Position numbers and translations under genes: made by a program
Shown: positions 36,601 to 46,079 of the stretch, one piece after another
How positions within the stretch are numbered: the stretch's first letter is position 1
Layout: each line of letters begins with the position of its first letter
The notes under the pieces: generated by a model
What the model was told of the DNA's origin: nothing
Database searches by the model: none
What the model saw: only the letters and a program-made list of their open reading frames with translations
Source of the DNA: Emiliania huxleyi CCMP1516
Taxonomy: Eukaryota; Haptophyta; Isochrysidales; Noelaerhabdaceae
Assembly: GCF_000372725.1 (NCBI RefSeq)
Contig: NW_005198965.1
Coordinates: 2,682 to 66,681 of the forward strand
Length of the DNA: 64,000 nt
Direction: 5' to 3'

Positions 36601-39589
36601 CTACCTGTCTGGTGACGGCGAGCGCCGGTCATCCTCGTCGCTCTCGTCACCGGTCGCGCTGTCGCTGAAGTCGCCGTCCTGCCCTTCGCGCAGCCGCGTG
36701 AGCATCTCGTCGAGGGCGAGGATCTGGAGCAGCAGCCCGTGCGGGCCCTCGTCGTACGTCCGGAGCCTGCGGCCACGGGTCGTTGGGAGGGGCCGAAGCG
36801 TGGCTGCGTGCCGCATCGAGTCGGCTTTCAGCGAGGGCCGAGATGGATGCCGAGCGGGAGACTGGGGCGTGGGTGAGGGGAGAGGCGACGTGTCGAGGAG
36901 GAGGGGAGTGCCGCGTCACAGGGGCGTGGCTTGTCCCCAACATGCCGCCGCACCTGCCTCGCCGGCCCGACTCGAACGAGTCCCAGAACGCCTCCGCCTC
37001 CGCCTCCCGCCGGACGCCCAGCTCAGGGTATGCGGCGAGGGACGCGTACAGCGGCGCGGAGGAGCCGAGCGGGCCGCGCCGCAGCGGTCGGCCGTGCTCG
37101 TCGTACCCGTGCAGCGCCAGCCTGAGGAACAGAGGACCGAGACGGCTCGTTGGGACGGACTCCGCCGAGCGCGCGCGACTCAGCACGCCGCGCGAGCCCG
37201 TGCAGCGCGTAGAGCCGCCGCTGCTGCTCTCGCTTGGCCGCGTTCATCGACGCGAGCATGAAGAGCATCATCGCCTAATTAACTAACGAACATAATTAAC
37301 ATGAACCAGTTCATTCGACGCGAGCACGAAGCGCATCATCGCCAGCGAGAGGAAGCGCATCGACAGCATCGACAGCGCGGCGCGCGAGCGGAACATGAAG
37401 GCGACGTAGAAGGAGAGCTTCAGCGCCGCCTCCTCCAGCCGCGTGTACCGAGGGTCCACCCATCCGTACTCGCCTGGGGGACGTGTCACGGACATGTCGC
37501 GGGCATGTCACCGACATGTCATGGGAGATCGCCGATAGCCGTACTCGCCTCCGCTCGCGCCGGGCGGAAGCCGCAGGATCTCGGTCGCCTTAGGGCCAGG
37601 GCCAGGGGTGAGGTTAGGGTCAGGGTTGGGGTTGGGGTCAGGGCAAGGGTTAGGGTTAGGGTCAGGGACAGGGGTAAGGTCAGGGCCAGGGTCAGGGGTA
37701 GGGAAAGGTCAGGGGTAGAGCGGCAGGGGGTTGGGCACCCGCAGGATCTCGGGTCGCCTGAGCGGCTCGTGTTGTGCGGCTCGTGTTGTCTCGTGTTGTC
37801 TCGTATTGTCTCGTGTTGTCTCGTGTTATCTCAGTCTATCTGGTGTGCTCTCGGCACCCTCCTCGCCTTGCGCGAGAAGTGCAGCGCGTGCGACTCGGAC
37901 AGCAGGCCCGAGCAGCGCGGGGCGACGAGCACCTGTTCGCGGCAGGAGCCGTGAACACCTCCCCTATTAATTATTAACTATTAATGATCGCGGGGCGACG
38001 AGCACCTGTCCGCAGCAGGAGCCGTGAACAGCGCCGTCAACAGCGGCGCGGGCTGCGGCGAGCAGCGGTGGGGGAGGAGCGCCTCCGCCACGGAGGGCGA
38101 GAGCAGGAGCAGCGAGGTCAGCTCCCACGAGCGGGGGGAGCGGTGCAGCCAGGAGCGCAGCAGGTGCGAGCCGTAGGCGTGGCGGGAGGGGGCGGCGGCG
38201 GGCAGCGCCGGCGCGACGAGGACGGCGAGGCGGCAGGCGGAGATGCGAGCGAGGAGCGTGAGGTTGGCCTGGGAGGGGGGGGGGGGTGCGGGCTGTGGGG
38301 GGGCGGAGGAGAGAGGGCGAGAGGAGGGCAGCGCCGAAGAGGGAGAGCCGAGAGGGCGGCGAGAGCCGAGAGAGCCGAGAGACGTGCGCGCAGGAGAGGT
38401 GGGGAGGCGCAGGCACAGGGCGGCAGAGAGGGGGCTCACTTGCAGCTCGCGCCGCGCTTGCGGGCCGAGCTTGTGCGCCCCGTCCGAGACCCACTCCCCC
38501 TTCTCGAACTGCGGCCGAGGCGCGTCCTGCAGCGAGAACGCGGTGCAGAGGGCGGCGGTGTGCGGCGGTGTGTGGTGGTGTGTGGCGGTGTGCGGCGGTG
38601 TGTGGCGGTGTGCGGCGGTGTGTGGCGGAAGAACGGGCGGTGTGTTGGGGCGGAGGCGGCAAGAGACAGAGAGGGCGGAGAAGCGGAGGGGCGGAGGGGC
38701 GGAGGGGTGAGGGCGCTTGTGAGGGCGCTTGTGACCTCGATGACCCACGTGCGAGATCCGCCGCCCGGTAGCGTCTCGACGACATCGCGCACACCGCCCG
38801 GCACGACCCGCCAGATGCGGCTCGCGTTGCGAGAGCCACTCTGCCGCGCCGCTGCCGCCACGTCCGCTGCCGCGTCTGCCGCGCGCAGGAAGGCCTGTGG
38901 AGAGACAAGTCGCGGAAGCGTCGTGGACGTGTCCAGGAAAGGCCTGCCGCGTGCGCAAGGGACGCCTCGTCGTCTGCGTCGTCGCGGCGCGGTGCGGAGG
39001 CGTTGGCAGAGGAGCCGGTCCCGCCAACCGGCACCGCAGCCGGGGAGCTGATGCGCGCCGTGCTGGCGTTGGCGGGACCGGGCTCCGCCTTTGCTAATGC
39101 GGCGGCTGCAGCGGGCGCAGTGGCGGCGGCGGTGGAGGCGGCAGCGGAGGCGGAGGCGGACGCGGCGGACGCGGCGGATGCGCTGAGCTTGTCCTCCGGG
39201 CCTCTGCTCTCGCCCTCTGCGTCCTCCTCGACCGCTGCACCGCCCAGTGACGACACTGCCGCGGACACGCGATGGCGCGGGTGGTGCCGCCACACCGTCG
39301 AGTGGTTGATGCCTGGCTCGTCGAATGGGCCCGCCGCGTCGATGACGCGAATGAATGGGTCATCGTGCGGCACGTGGGGCAGGTGCTCGCGAGAGCGAGT
39401 GGTGTAGTGGTACCTGGGGCCAGGCGAGAGGAGGTCGGCATGAAGGACTGTGCGTGCTGGTGTGCGCGGGCGAGCAGCTCACTCGTAGTAGAGAGGCAGC
39501 AGCGAAGCGAGGCAGCCGAGGGCAAACAACTTGTTCAGCAGCGAGCCGGGCGCCTTTTTCTTGCGACGCGAGGAGCCGGAGGCAGCCAT
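36601..39589 (-). CDS. Intron-rich polytopic membrane protein, family not recognised
   Basis: The first exon (39589-39483) starts MAASGSSRRKKKAPGSLLNK and a hydrophobic stretch LFALGCLASLLPLYYE. Exon 2 (from 39413) has REHLPHVPHDDPFIRVID and DEPGINHSTVWRHHPRH, then an Ala/Ser-rich linker. Later exons carry RIWRVVPGGVRDVVETLPGG, PQFEKGEWVSDGAHKLG, LTLLARISACRLAVLVAPAL, PRSWELTSLLLLSPSVAEAL, EYGWVDPRYTRLEEAALKLS with FYVAFMFRSRAALSMLSMRF, and MMLFMLASMNAAKREQQRR. A soluble tail begins LHGYDEHGRPLRRGPLG and ends DRRSPSPDR. At least four introns start with a copy of the next exon's start (see findings). Exon joints between 38960 and 37760 are not all settled. Confidence 0.45.
37589..37757. repeat. 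Degenerate TTAGGG/TCAGGG repeats inside an intron
   Basis: About 130 bases of TTAGGGTCAGGG/GGGGTC units (plus strand) fill an intron of the membrane-protein gene. They are flanked by two copies of GCAGGATCTCGGGTCGCC (37741-37758, and 37573-37589 with one base missing). Confidence 0.7.
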
Positions 39590-39737
39590 GATGAGCGCCC
39601 GGCGAGAGCCGCTGAGAGTTTGGAAAAAGAAATCTGCTTTCCTGACGAAGAAAGAAGCAAATTGCGACAGCCACAGCTTCCCCTTTACAGCCTTTCGAGT
39701 TCGCGAACTGGCGAACTGGTTGGTGAACTGGTTCGGT

Positions 39738-41440
39738 GAACTTGAGCACTTGAGCACTGGATAGGGTCGATTCCGCATGGTACGGGACCCCTCGATCGTC
39801 TCACCCTCCCTCGCTGGTGTGCTCATGGGGGGGGGGTCATAACAAACACGGTCCAGGATCGAGGTGCACGCCGCCGAGGGACCTCGGAGGGTAGATCGGG
39901 CGGTGTCGTCCCCCCTCTCCATCATCTCCGCGGAGATGTCGTCGGTGGTGGCGGTTGTGACCGATCGAGCTACAAGAGGAGCTTGTTCAGCAGGATCTCT
40001 CTGACATTGGGTTAGTCTGGCGCACTACCTCACTGGGCCTGAGACCGCCGAGACGCTTCCCTTCACCGTCTCGGGTTTATGTGGAGTCGAACCACTCCGG
40101 GATGGGCAAGCCCATCAAGTCATTTTCGTCAAAGTAGAGCTCGAGCAAGATGTTCAGCCGCCCGCACGTCGTCCCCCGCACGCTGCCGGATCCAATATTG
40201 GTTGGGGACCCGTAGCATCATCCAATATTGGTGCCGGCCCGACGCATGTACCGCCATACAGCTGTATGCGGCCCTGGGATGACACGTCTCAAAGCGCCGA
40301 GTGCGACATCGGCGGAGCAACGTGCTGAGCACATCGGGAGAAACCCAGAAAGGCCCGCGCAAGAAGACGAGGCGCGGCCGTCCAATGACCATCGCGGCAA
40401 AGGGGACTCAAAGGATGCCACTGCTGTCTCCACGCTCGGTGGCCAATCCCAGCAGTGCACCAACCTTCCGCCAGCCGCGAGGCTGTAAGCGGCCACATTG
40501 ATCTGGCTGACCACGTGGTGAGCCCCCATCCCTAGCAGGTGAGACTGTTGTCCACGTACTTCAGCCGCCCCACCGCCGCGCGACCTCCCCGCGGCGATGC
40601 CCACCTTGCCCTCGTATTTGTCGAAGAGCAGCAGCGCCGAGTCTGAGCAGCTGTACATCTTATCCTGAGCGCAGGCGGGCTCGGGCATTGCGCGTGGTAA
40701 GGGGCAGGGGAAAGAGAGGGGGGAGGGGGGGGGGGGGGGCTCAGCCAGCTTTAAATATACTGATATTAATAATAATCATTATTTGAAGAGGAGCATCGTT
40801 CTCGGTTAATTGTCAAAATTCATTGCCCGGCCGTTCATTAAGTCCATCTCGATTTTGGTTGTTAATTGTCAAAATTCCGTGCAAAAAGCATCAATTAATA
40901 ATAGTAAGGAAGACATGATGCCCGGCCGTTCAAGAGGTCCGTCTCGATTCTCGTTTTTTCCCCACAGACCACTCGGGCAACTTTTACGAAAGGCAAAGTT
41001 TTACTCGACCACTCGGGCAGATTCGATTGCATTTTACCACTCGGGCAAACTCGATGAAACGGGCGGACGGAAACGCGTTTGCGACGGCTCGCCGGAGAGC
41101 ATGCATGAAGCGGCCGGTGCGCCGCCGCAGCTCACCGATGGAGCCTGCGTCGCGGCTCAATCCACTGACGTAGCAGCACTGCGACACACTCTCCAAGCAC
41201 GGCCTCTGGCGTTGCGATTGCACAGAGAGCGAGCAATAGGCGCCAAAAGCACAGATCTGTGTGCAGTGGATTTCCATGTAGGTCGCGCGCCCAGCGAGCG
41301 GACAACCGCGGGTCTCGGATGCTCTCCCGGACGCGAGCCCATCGTGCGAGTGGCGGACCCGGAGGCGGCCGGCCCAGCTCACCCCCAGAGAGGCCATGGC
41401 CAGGGTCAGGCATAAAAGGGGGGTGTTTTTCCGTCCGTCC
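39738..41440. repeat. Large dispersed repeat, copy 2 (partner 7931-8932)
   Basis: Same order of segments as copy 1, with about 700 extra bases (40116-40878). That insert includes two CCAATATTGG words at 40192-40225, a frame on the minus strand (40218-40688) without recognisable domain, and a repeated TTAATTGTCAAAATTC (40806 and 40863). Minus strand 40984-41517 has an open frame with a possible hydrophobic leader (LLCLTLAMASLGVSWAG) and a Cys-rich stretch. In copy 1 that frame is broken by a 2-nt and a 1-nt indel, so I do not call it a gene. Confidence 0.75.
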
Positions 41441-41635
41441 GCAATCCTCCACGGTGAACTCGCGGTTCGTTCGGTTTCGGAGTTCGCTCTGGACGGCATC
41501 CCCTTGGTTCGCTGCATCGGTTCGGTCGTTCGCCCTTGGGTGCCCGAACCCTCGAACTAGTTCGTGAAGTCGAGCCTTTTCTTTTCTCTCCCCCCCCCCC
41601 CCCAACCCGCTTCACACCCGCAGGAACAAACAAAC

Positions 41636-41860
41636 CCACCATGCAGAGCGCATCTCTCTCTCTGTTGTGCGAGGCGTGAACCGCGCCATTCGCTCTCACC
41701 TGGCAACCCTGTCTGCACGTCTCGCGCGCGCGTGAACAGGGCAGATGTCCCACCATGCAGAGCGCATCTCTCTCTCTGTTGTGCGAGCGAGGCGTGAACC
41801 GCGCCATTCGCTCTCACCTGGCAACCCTGTCTGCACGTCTCGCGCGCGCGTGAACAGGGC
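41636..41860. repeat. Two tandem ~112-bp repeats ending in the CGTCTCGCGCG hairpin
   Basis: Units 41636-41748 and 41749-41860 start CCCACCATGCAGAGCGCATC. Each includes CCCTGTCTGCACG...CGTGAACAGGG, whose ends pair (CCCTGT/ACAGGG and CACG/CGTG). Related to 33253-33358. Confidence 0.85.
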
Positions 41861-42954
41861 GTCTGCTAGGGCTCCGCATGGTACGGAAGACCCCTCGATC
41901 GTCTTTACTGTGATACTGCTAGCACGCGCCAGTTCGCACCTTCTCTGCTGTGAGAGAGAGTTGTTTTGTTGAAATTCTTTGCTGTGCTGTGAGAGAGGCT
42001 TGTATTTTAAGAAAGAATTCTTTACCTTTGCTTGTTCCGCACTGTGCTGTGAACAGAGCACCATCCAACAGCTCACAGGACCCCCCGGTGCTGGGGTGCC
42101 GCTGCCAGCAACCAACCAACTCACCGGCGAGACAAACTGTCTGCACGTCTCGCGCGCGCGTGAACAGGGCATTGCCTGGCCCTATCGCCAAACGGCCCTG
42201 CTCCTCCTCTTGTCTGGCGTCAATCGCAAACTGCGGCACAGGCCGCGTTGGCGCAGAGGAGGCGGCAAGCCTCAACGCGCCTACCCGTGGCATACCGCCG
42301 GATCGGGCCAAGACTAAGGCTGCAGGCGTCGGCCCCGGCTGCTGCGAGGGCCCTCCCGGTGAGGTGTCCATCTTATGTGCAGTGGGGCTACAACTGTAGC
42401 GCGTCGGCAGGATCCGCAAAACCGTCGTAAACCCCCCAAAATTGAATTCGACCGCGCAAAGCTGTCCCCCCCCCCCCCCCCCCAAAACTTTATATCACCA
42501 TAAACATCATTGTGCAGGGAAAAAGAATGCGCACCTTATCCCTCTCCTTGTAACTTCACCTCGCGCGCCGTGTTAAGTCCCTGCTACCGCCCCCCCCCCC
42601 CCCCCTGTGCATGTCATGTGCAGGCTCCAAACAATAGAAACGTGTTTGAGATCTCGACAGCTCAAGCAGCTGTCTCTGGCAGCACGTCTCGCGCGCGCGT
42701 GAACAGGGCTCGCGCACGCGTGAACAACGCGCTCGCAGACAGTCGGCAGACCTGGACGACGAGTGCTTTTAGTTATTGTTGTTTATGTAACCGAATGCAC
42801 CATCAGGCCTCGCTCACGGACACAGCACACACTCGCCCAGGCCATACTCTGCCCAAATGCAAGTGCGCGATCCCAAGCGCTACTGACAAGCGTCTCGCGC
42901 GCGTGAACAGGGCCCCGCTCACGCGCGTGAACAGGACATCGTGACAGTGCTATC
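41861..42954. other. Repeat cluster between genes
   Basis: Holds further hairpin copies (42138-42170, 42682-42709, 42893-42912), AAATTCTTTGCTGTGCTG and AAAGAATTCTTT words (41969-42030), a segment matching 35033-35160 (42300-42430), and two poly-C runs. No gene is supported. Confidence 0.6.
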
Positions 42955-44475
42955 TCACTCATCATAGCTGCGTGACGGCCCCGCCTGCTGCCGCTGACGC
43001 TCTCGCGCGCGGGCGCGCGAAATCGCAAATTCTTCCATCTTGAGGTGGTGCGCGTTGTGCTTCTCGATCCACTCACGCGCAGACCTCAGGCGCTCCTCCG
43101 GCACGTCCTTCCCGTATTTGTCTGCAAATAGGATCGCCACCTTTGGATGCAGCCCCAGCGCCACATACGATGGGTCAAAAAAGCGGCCGTTGGCGTTGTT
43201 CAGGACCGTGATGCCTACCGCACCCTCTAGACCCGCCAAGTTGGTACCGCAAGGTGGCGGAGGAAAGGCAGCACGTGTCAGAAGACTGAAGGCAGCATCG
43301 TGGCACCAAAAGAACTCAAGGCGGAAGACGAGCTTCTTGGCGGCCTGCCCGGTGAGCGCGTGGCCGGTGCTCAGCATCGCGTACTTGACAGGCCACTGCA
43401 CCCAGCGCAGCACCTCTCCGTTGATGACGACGCTCTCGTAAAACAGCGGCGGGATGACAGCCTGCGGGTAATCGATCGCGCCCTCTTCCACGTACTCTGG
43501 GCACTCCACCACAAGCGCTTCGTACATCTCACCGCCAATAGGGTGCGGCCACGGCACGGTGCCAATGGGGTGAATCCGCGTGCCCGGCTTAAGGTAGCCG
43601 TGCTGCTTGCCCTTGCCGACCGGGATTTTCACCGCCGTGTTCTCGCCGTGGGGCGTGAACATCTTTGCACACATCATCGTGCCCACCTTGAGAGGGTACC
43701 CAACCTTCCACTGCAGATTAAGCGCGACGGCGCCAGCGACGAACTGGCGTCCGCCAGACAGGTCGCCCGACGGCCCGTCCCAGTCTTGTGCGCCGACAGG
43801 TATCGGCACCCCGTTCTCATCTACCTTGGTGGCGTAGTGGGAGTGAACAACGCCAGCCCCATCGATAGTGGACCAGCGTTCCTCGACTCGGTACTTTGCG
43901 ACGTGCTCTCGCGTCGCAAACTCCTCGAGGCTCTTGTTGAGGAGAAACCCGAACTTTGTCGTCTCATACCAGTCGGGACGCCCAGACACCTCGTCGAAGA
44001 AGCGAGTGCCCACGTCCTGCAGCCGCGCAAAGAGCTCACGCGTGTAAACATTGTCGGTATCGCCACGGTGCATTAGGTCCATGCAGCGATGCCACAGCGC
44101 GTTTGCATCCTGATCTGCGGGCCGTCGATTCTCATCATACGGCGCAAATGCCACGCGGTGCGTGCCCGAGAGGTGGTGGTCCTCGAAGTTGGCCTCCTGT
44201 CCGCTGCGTGCCTGCAGGTGCGCCCCGCACACGTACTCCACCTTAACCAGCTCCTCGCTACCGAAACCGCGAAGCCCCTCTTGTCGCGCACTTGGCATGA
44301 TGACAACGAACTTGCTGCGCAAAGAGCAGTAGCGAAGCACCGTCCCCTCTTCAGGCGAGCGGCCGTCGTCACCAAAATGGCGAGGTGAGACCGTGACAGG
44401 CTGACCCGGGTAGAACTTCTGCGTAGACTGCGACTCGAAGCAGAGCGACTCCTTGGCTTGCCCGCCGCCAGCCAT
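42955..44475 (-). CDS. Unrecognised 506-residue intronless protein
   Basis: One long open frame, MAGGGQAKESLCFE to RSYDE. The N-terminal 60 residues look like a small beta domain (FYPGQPVTVSPRHFGDDG, EEGTVLRYCSLRSKFVVIMP), perhaps a Tudor/KOW-like fold. The middle is rich in Trp and His (RPDWYETTKFGFLLNK, EERWSTIDGAGVVHSHYATK, VGAQDWDGPSGDLSGGRQFV). The C-terminal part has RFFDPSYVALGLHPKVAILF and a charged helix. I recognise no family. The codon bias is normal for the window and the frame is intact, so it is likely a real gene. It stands alone between repeat clusters, and lack of introns contrasts with neighbours. Confidence 0.65.
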   Translation of the reverse strand: MAGGGQAKESLCFESQSTQKFYPGQPVTVSPRHFGDDGRSPEEGTVLRYCSLRSKFVVIMPSARQEGLRGFGSEELVKVEYVCGAHLQARSGQEANFEDHHLSGTHRVAFAPYDENRRPADQDANALWHRCMDLMHRGDTDNVYTRELFARLQDVGTRFFDEVSGRPDWYETTKFGFLLNKSLEEFATREHVAKYRVEERWSTIDGAGVVHSHYATKVDENGVPIPVGAQDWDGPSGDLSGGRQFVAGAVALNLQWKVGYPLKVGTMMCAKMFTPHGENTAVKIPVGKGKQHGYLKPGTRIHPIGTVPWPHPIGGEMYEALVVECPEYVEEGAIDYPQAVIPPLFYESVVINGEVLRWVQWPVKYAMLSTGHALTGQAAKKLVFRLEFFWCHDAAFSLLTRAAFPPPPCGTNLAGLEGAVGITVLNNANGRFFDPSYVALGLHPKVAILFADKYGKDVPEERLRSAREWIEKHNAHHLKMEEFAISRARARERQRQQAGPSRSYDE

Positions 44476-44659
44476 AACACCACCCGGGAGCAGACCGACG
44501 TTGTTGACGTTGCGAGAGGTGTGCCCAAGGCCAAGCCACGAGATTTCGTGTACTAACTATACTACAACCACTACAATCGCTACTCCTGGTACTGCTCCGT
44601 CCACCAGACGGCCACGCTCCTTGCACCCCCTAGTGCACCCCACGACCCCGTAAAGGAGG

Positions 44660-44780
44660 GAAAAGAAAGAAAGAAAGAAAACAGAGCACCCAAGGGAGGG
44701 AGAGGACGGCACGCCGCCACCACACAGGGATTTTAAGGAGAGGGGTGTGGTGCGCTAGCCGTCGCCCACCCTTGGGCGTC
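44660..44780. repeat. Dispersed GGCACGCCGCCACCACACAGGG element, copy 4
   Basis: Includes AAAGAAAGAAAGAAAACAG, AAGGGAGGGA, the core and GTCGCCCACCCTTGGG. It sits about 110 bases upstream of the PEBP start. Confidence 0.7.
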
Positions 44781-44820
44781 CGCCTCTTCCTTCTATCGGT
44801 GTAAGGCGGGCGGAACAATA

Positions 44821-44829
44821 AAATTCTTT
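44821..44829 (+). promoter_or_regulatory. AAATTCTTT motif upstream of the PEBP gene
   Basis: Lies 60 bases before the ATG at 44889. Part of the recurring motif series. Confidence 0.3.
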
Positions 44830-44888
44830 TGCACAACACGCCCGACTGACCTCGCCACTTGACCGAGCTGTGCAAGTCGGTGACATTC

Positions 44889-45761
44889 ATGCGCCCGTTT
44901 CTCCTCTTCCTCGCGCTGATTGCCACGCCGGCGTTCGCGAAGATGGGCCTCGGCGTCGACGTGTGCGACATGAGCCCAGTGCAGTCGTGGCTGTCGGCCT
45001 CGGGACTCGCAGCGCCTGCGGAACTGCCCGAGCTGAAGGAGGTGATGTTTTCGGGCAACGAGGACATATGCGGCAAGAGCTTCGTCGGCAACAAGCTCTT
45101 TGGTTCCGCTCCGGACGTCTCGTGGGGTGGTCGTCTGGACAGTATCCCGCTCGCGCATCACTTGAAGCACACTGTCGTGCTCTTGGACATCGACGCCGAG
45201 GACGGGCCGTATCTGCACATGCTCGTCACCGACGCCCGCAAAGGCGTCGGCTCTGTGGCTGGGCAGCCCGCCATCCGCTGCACTACCGACATACTCACGC
45301 GCCTCGGCCGCGCCGGTCCCGCAGGCAACGTGTGGCGCGGCAGCACGATGGCGATGAACTACCAGCCGCCACGCGCGACGCGCGAGGCGCACAGGTACGT
45401 CTTCCTGCTGCTCCAGCAGCAGCAGGGTCACACGGTGCTACAGCTTCCACGAGGCGAGAGCCGGCACTCGGACCGCGAGGTGCTGCGTACCCGTAGCCTT
45501 CTTTGCGTGCCACTCCACTCTCAGTCTCACACTCTCACTCCCTTCGCTCGCGCCGCCAAACCCGCATGATGGCATGAACGAGGGAAAGCATGAACGAAAG
45601 ACACTCGCAAGTCGCCTCGCGAGCGCTGTGTCGCCTGTGCGTGGTCGCTTGCCTTGCAGGCGTGGTCGCTCGAGCGCTTCCTGGCACACAACGGCGGGCG
45701 GCTCACCCTGGCGGCAGCCTCCTGGTTCTCCTACAAAGGCAAAGACAAGACCGAGCTCTAA
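44889..45761 (+). CDS. Phosphatidylethanolamine-binding protein (PEBP) family, secreted
   Basis: A signal peptide (MRPFLLFLALIATPAFA) opens exon 1 (44889-45479). It carries LKHTVVLLDIDAEDGPYLHM-LVTD and MNYQPPRATREAHRYVFLLL, matching the PEBP pattern D-P-D...H-W-V and the Y-x-PP...HRYVF block. The intron 45480-45659 joins in frame to exon 2 (45660-45761), AWSLERFLAHNGGRLTLAAA-SWFSYKGK. PEBP proteins bind lipid head groups and often act as inhibitors or signalling regulators. The signal peptide suggests a secretory or plastid route. An in-frame ATG at 44859 would place the signal peptide inside, so 44889 is preferred. Confidence 0.75.
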
Positions 45762-46079
45762 GAGGGTGAGATGGGAGGAGCGCGAGCGCGAGCGCTGGCT
45801 TGCGTCTCGGGGACGACCAGAGAGCGGCGCGAGTAGCGTGCGCGCACGGCCACGGGGCTGACTGACTTTTCTGTCTGTGAGTTCTGTGAGGTCTATACCT
45901 AGCTCCTAGGGCAAGGCCCCCGCCGCTCACACGGACGGACAGCAGTGGGCTTTTTGGGCGGAACGCGCGCCACCATCCATGGTGTGCCGCGCAGCGCACA
46001 TACCCCCGCTTGAGCCCAATCCAGCGGTGTGGCGGCGTGAACGAGCAGAGCACGTGTGGGGCCGCGACGCCCGGCACAC

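Noticed and set aside
37600-37715. TTAGGG-like array as a real telomere or interstitial telomere block
   Set aside because: Units are highly degenerate (TCAGGG, GGGGTC) and the array sits between exons. Treated as intron content.
41709-41860. Hairpin repeats as rho-type or intrinsic terminators
   Set aside because: This is a eukaryotic nuclear genome, there is no U-run, and the copies are not placed at gene ends.
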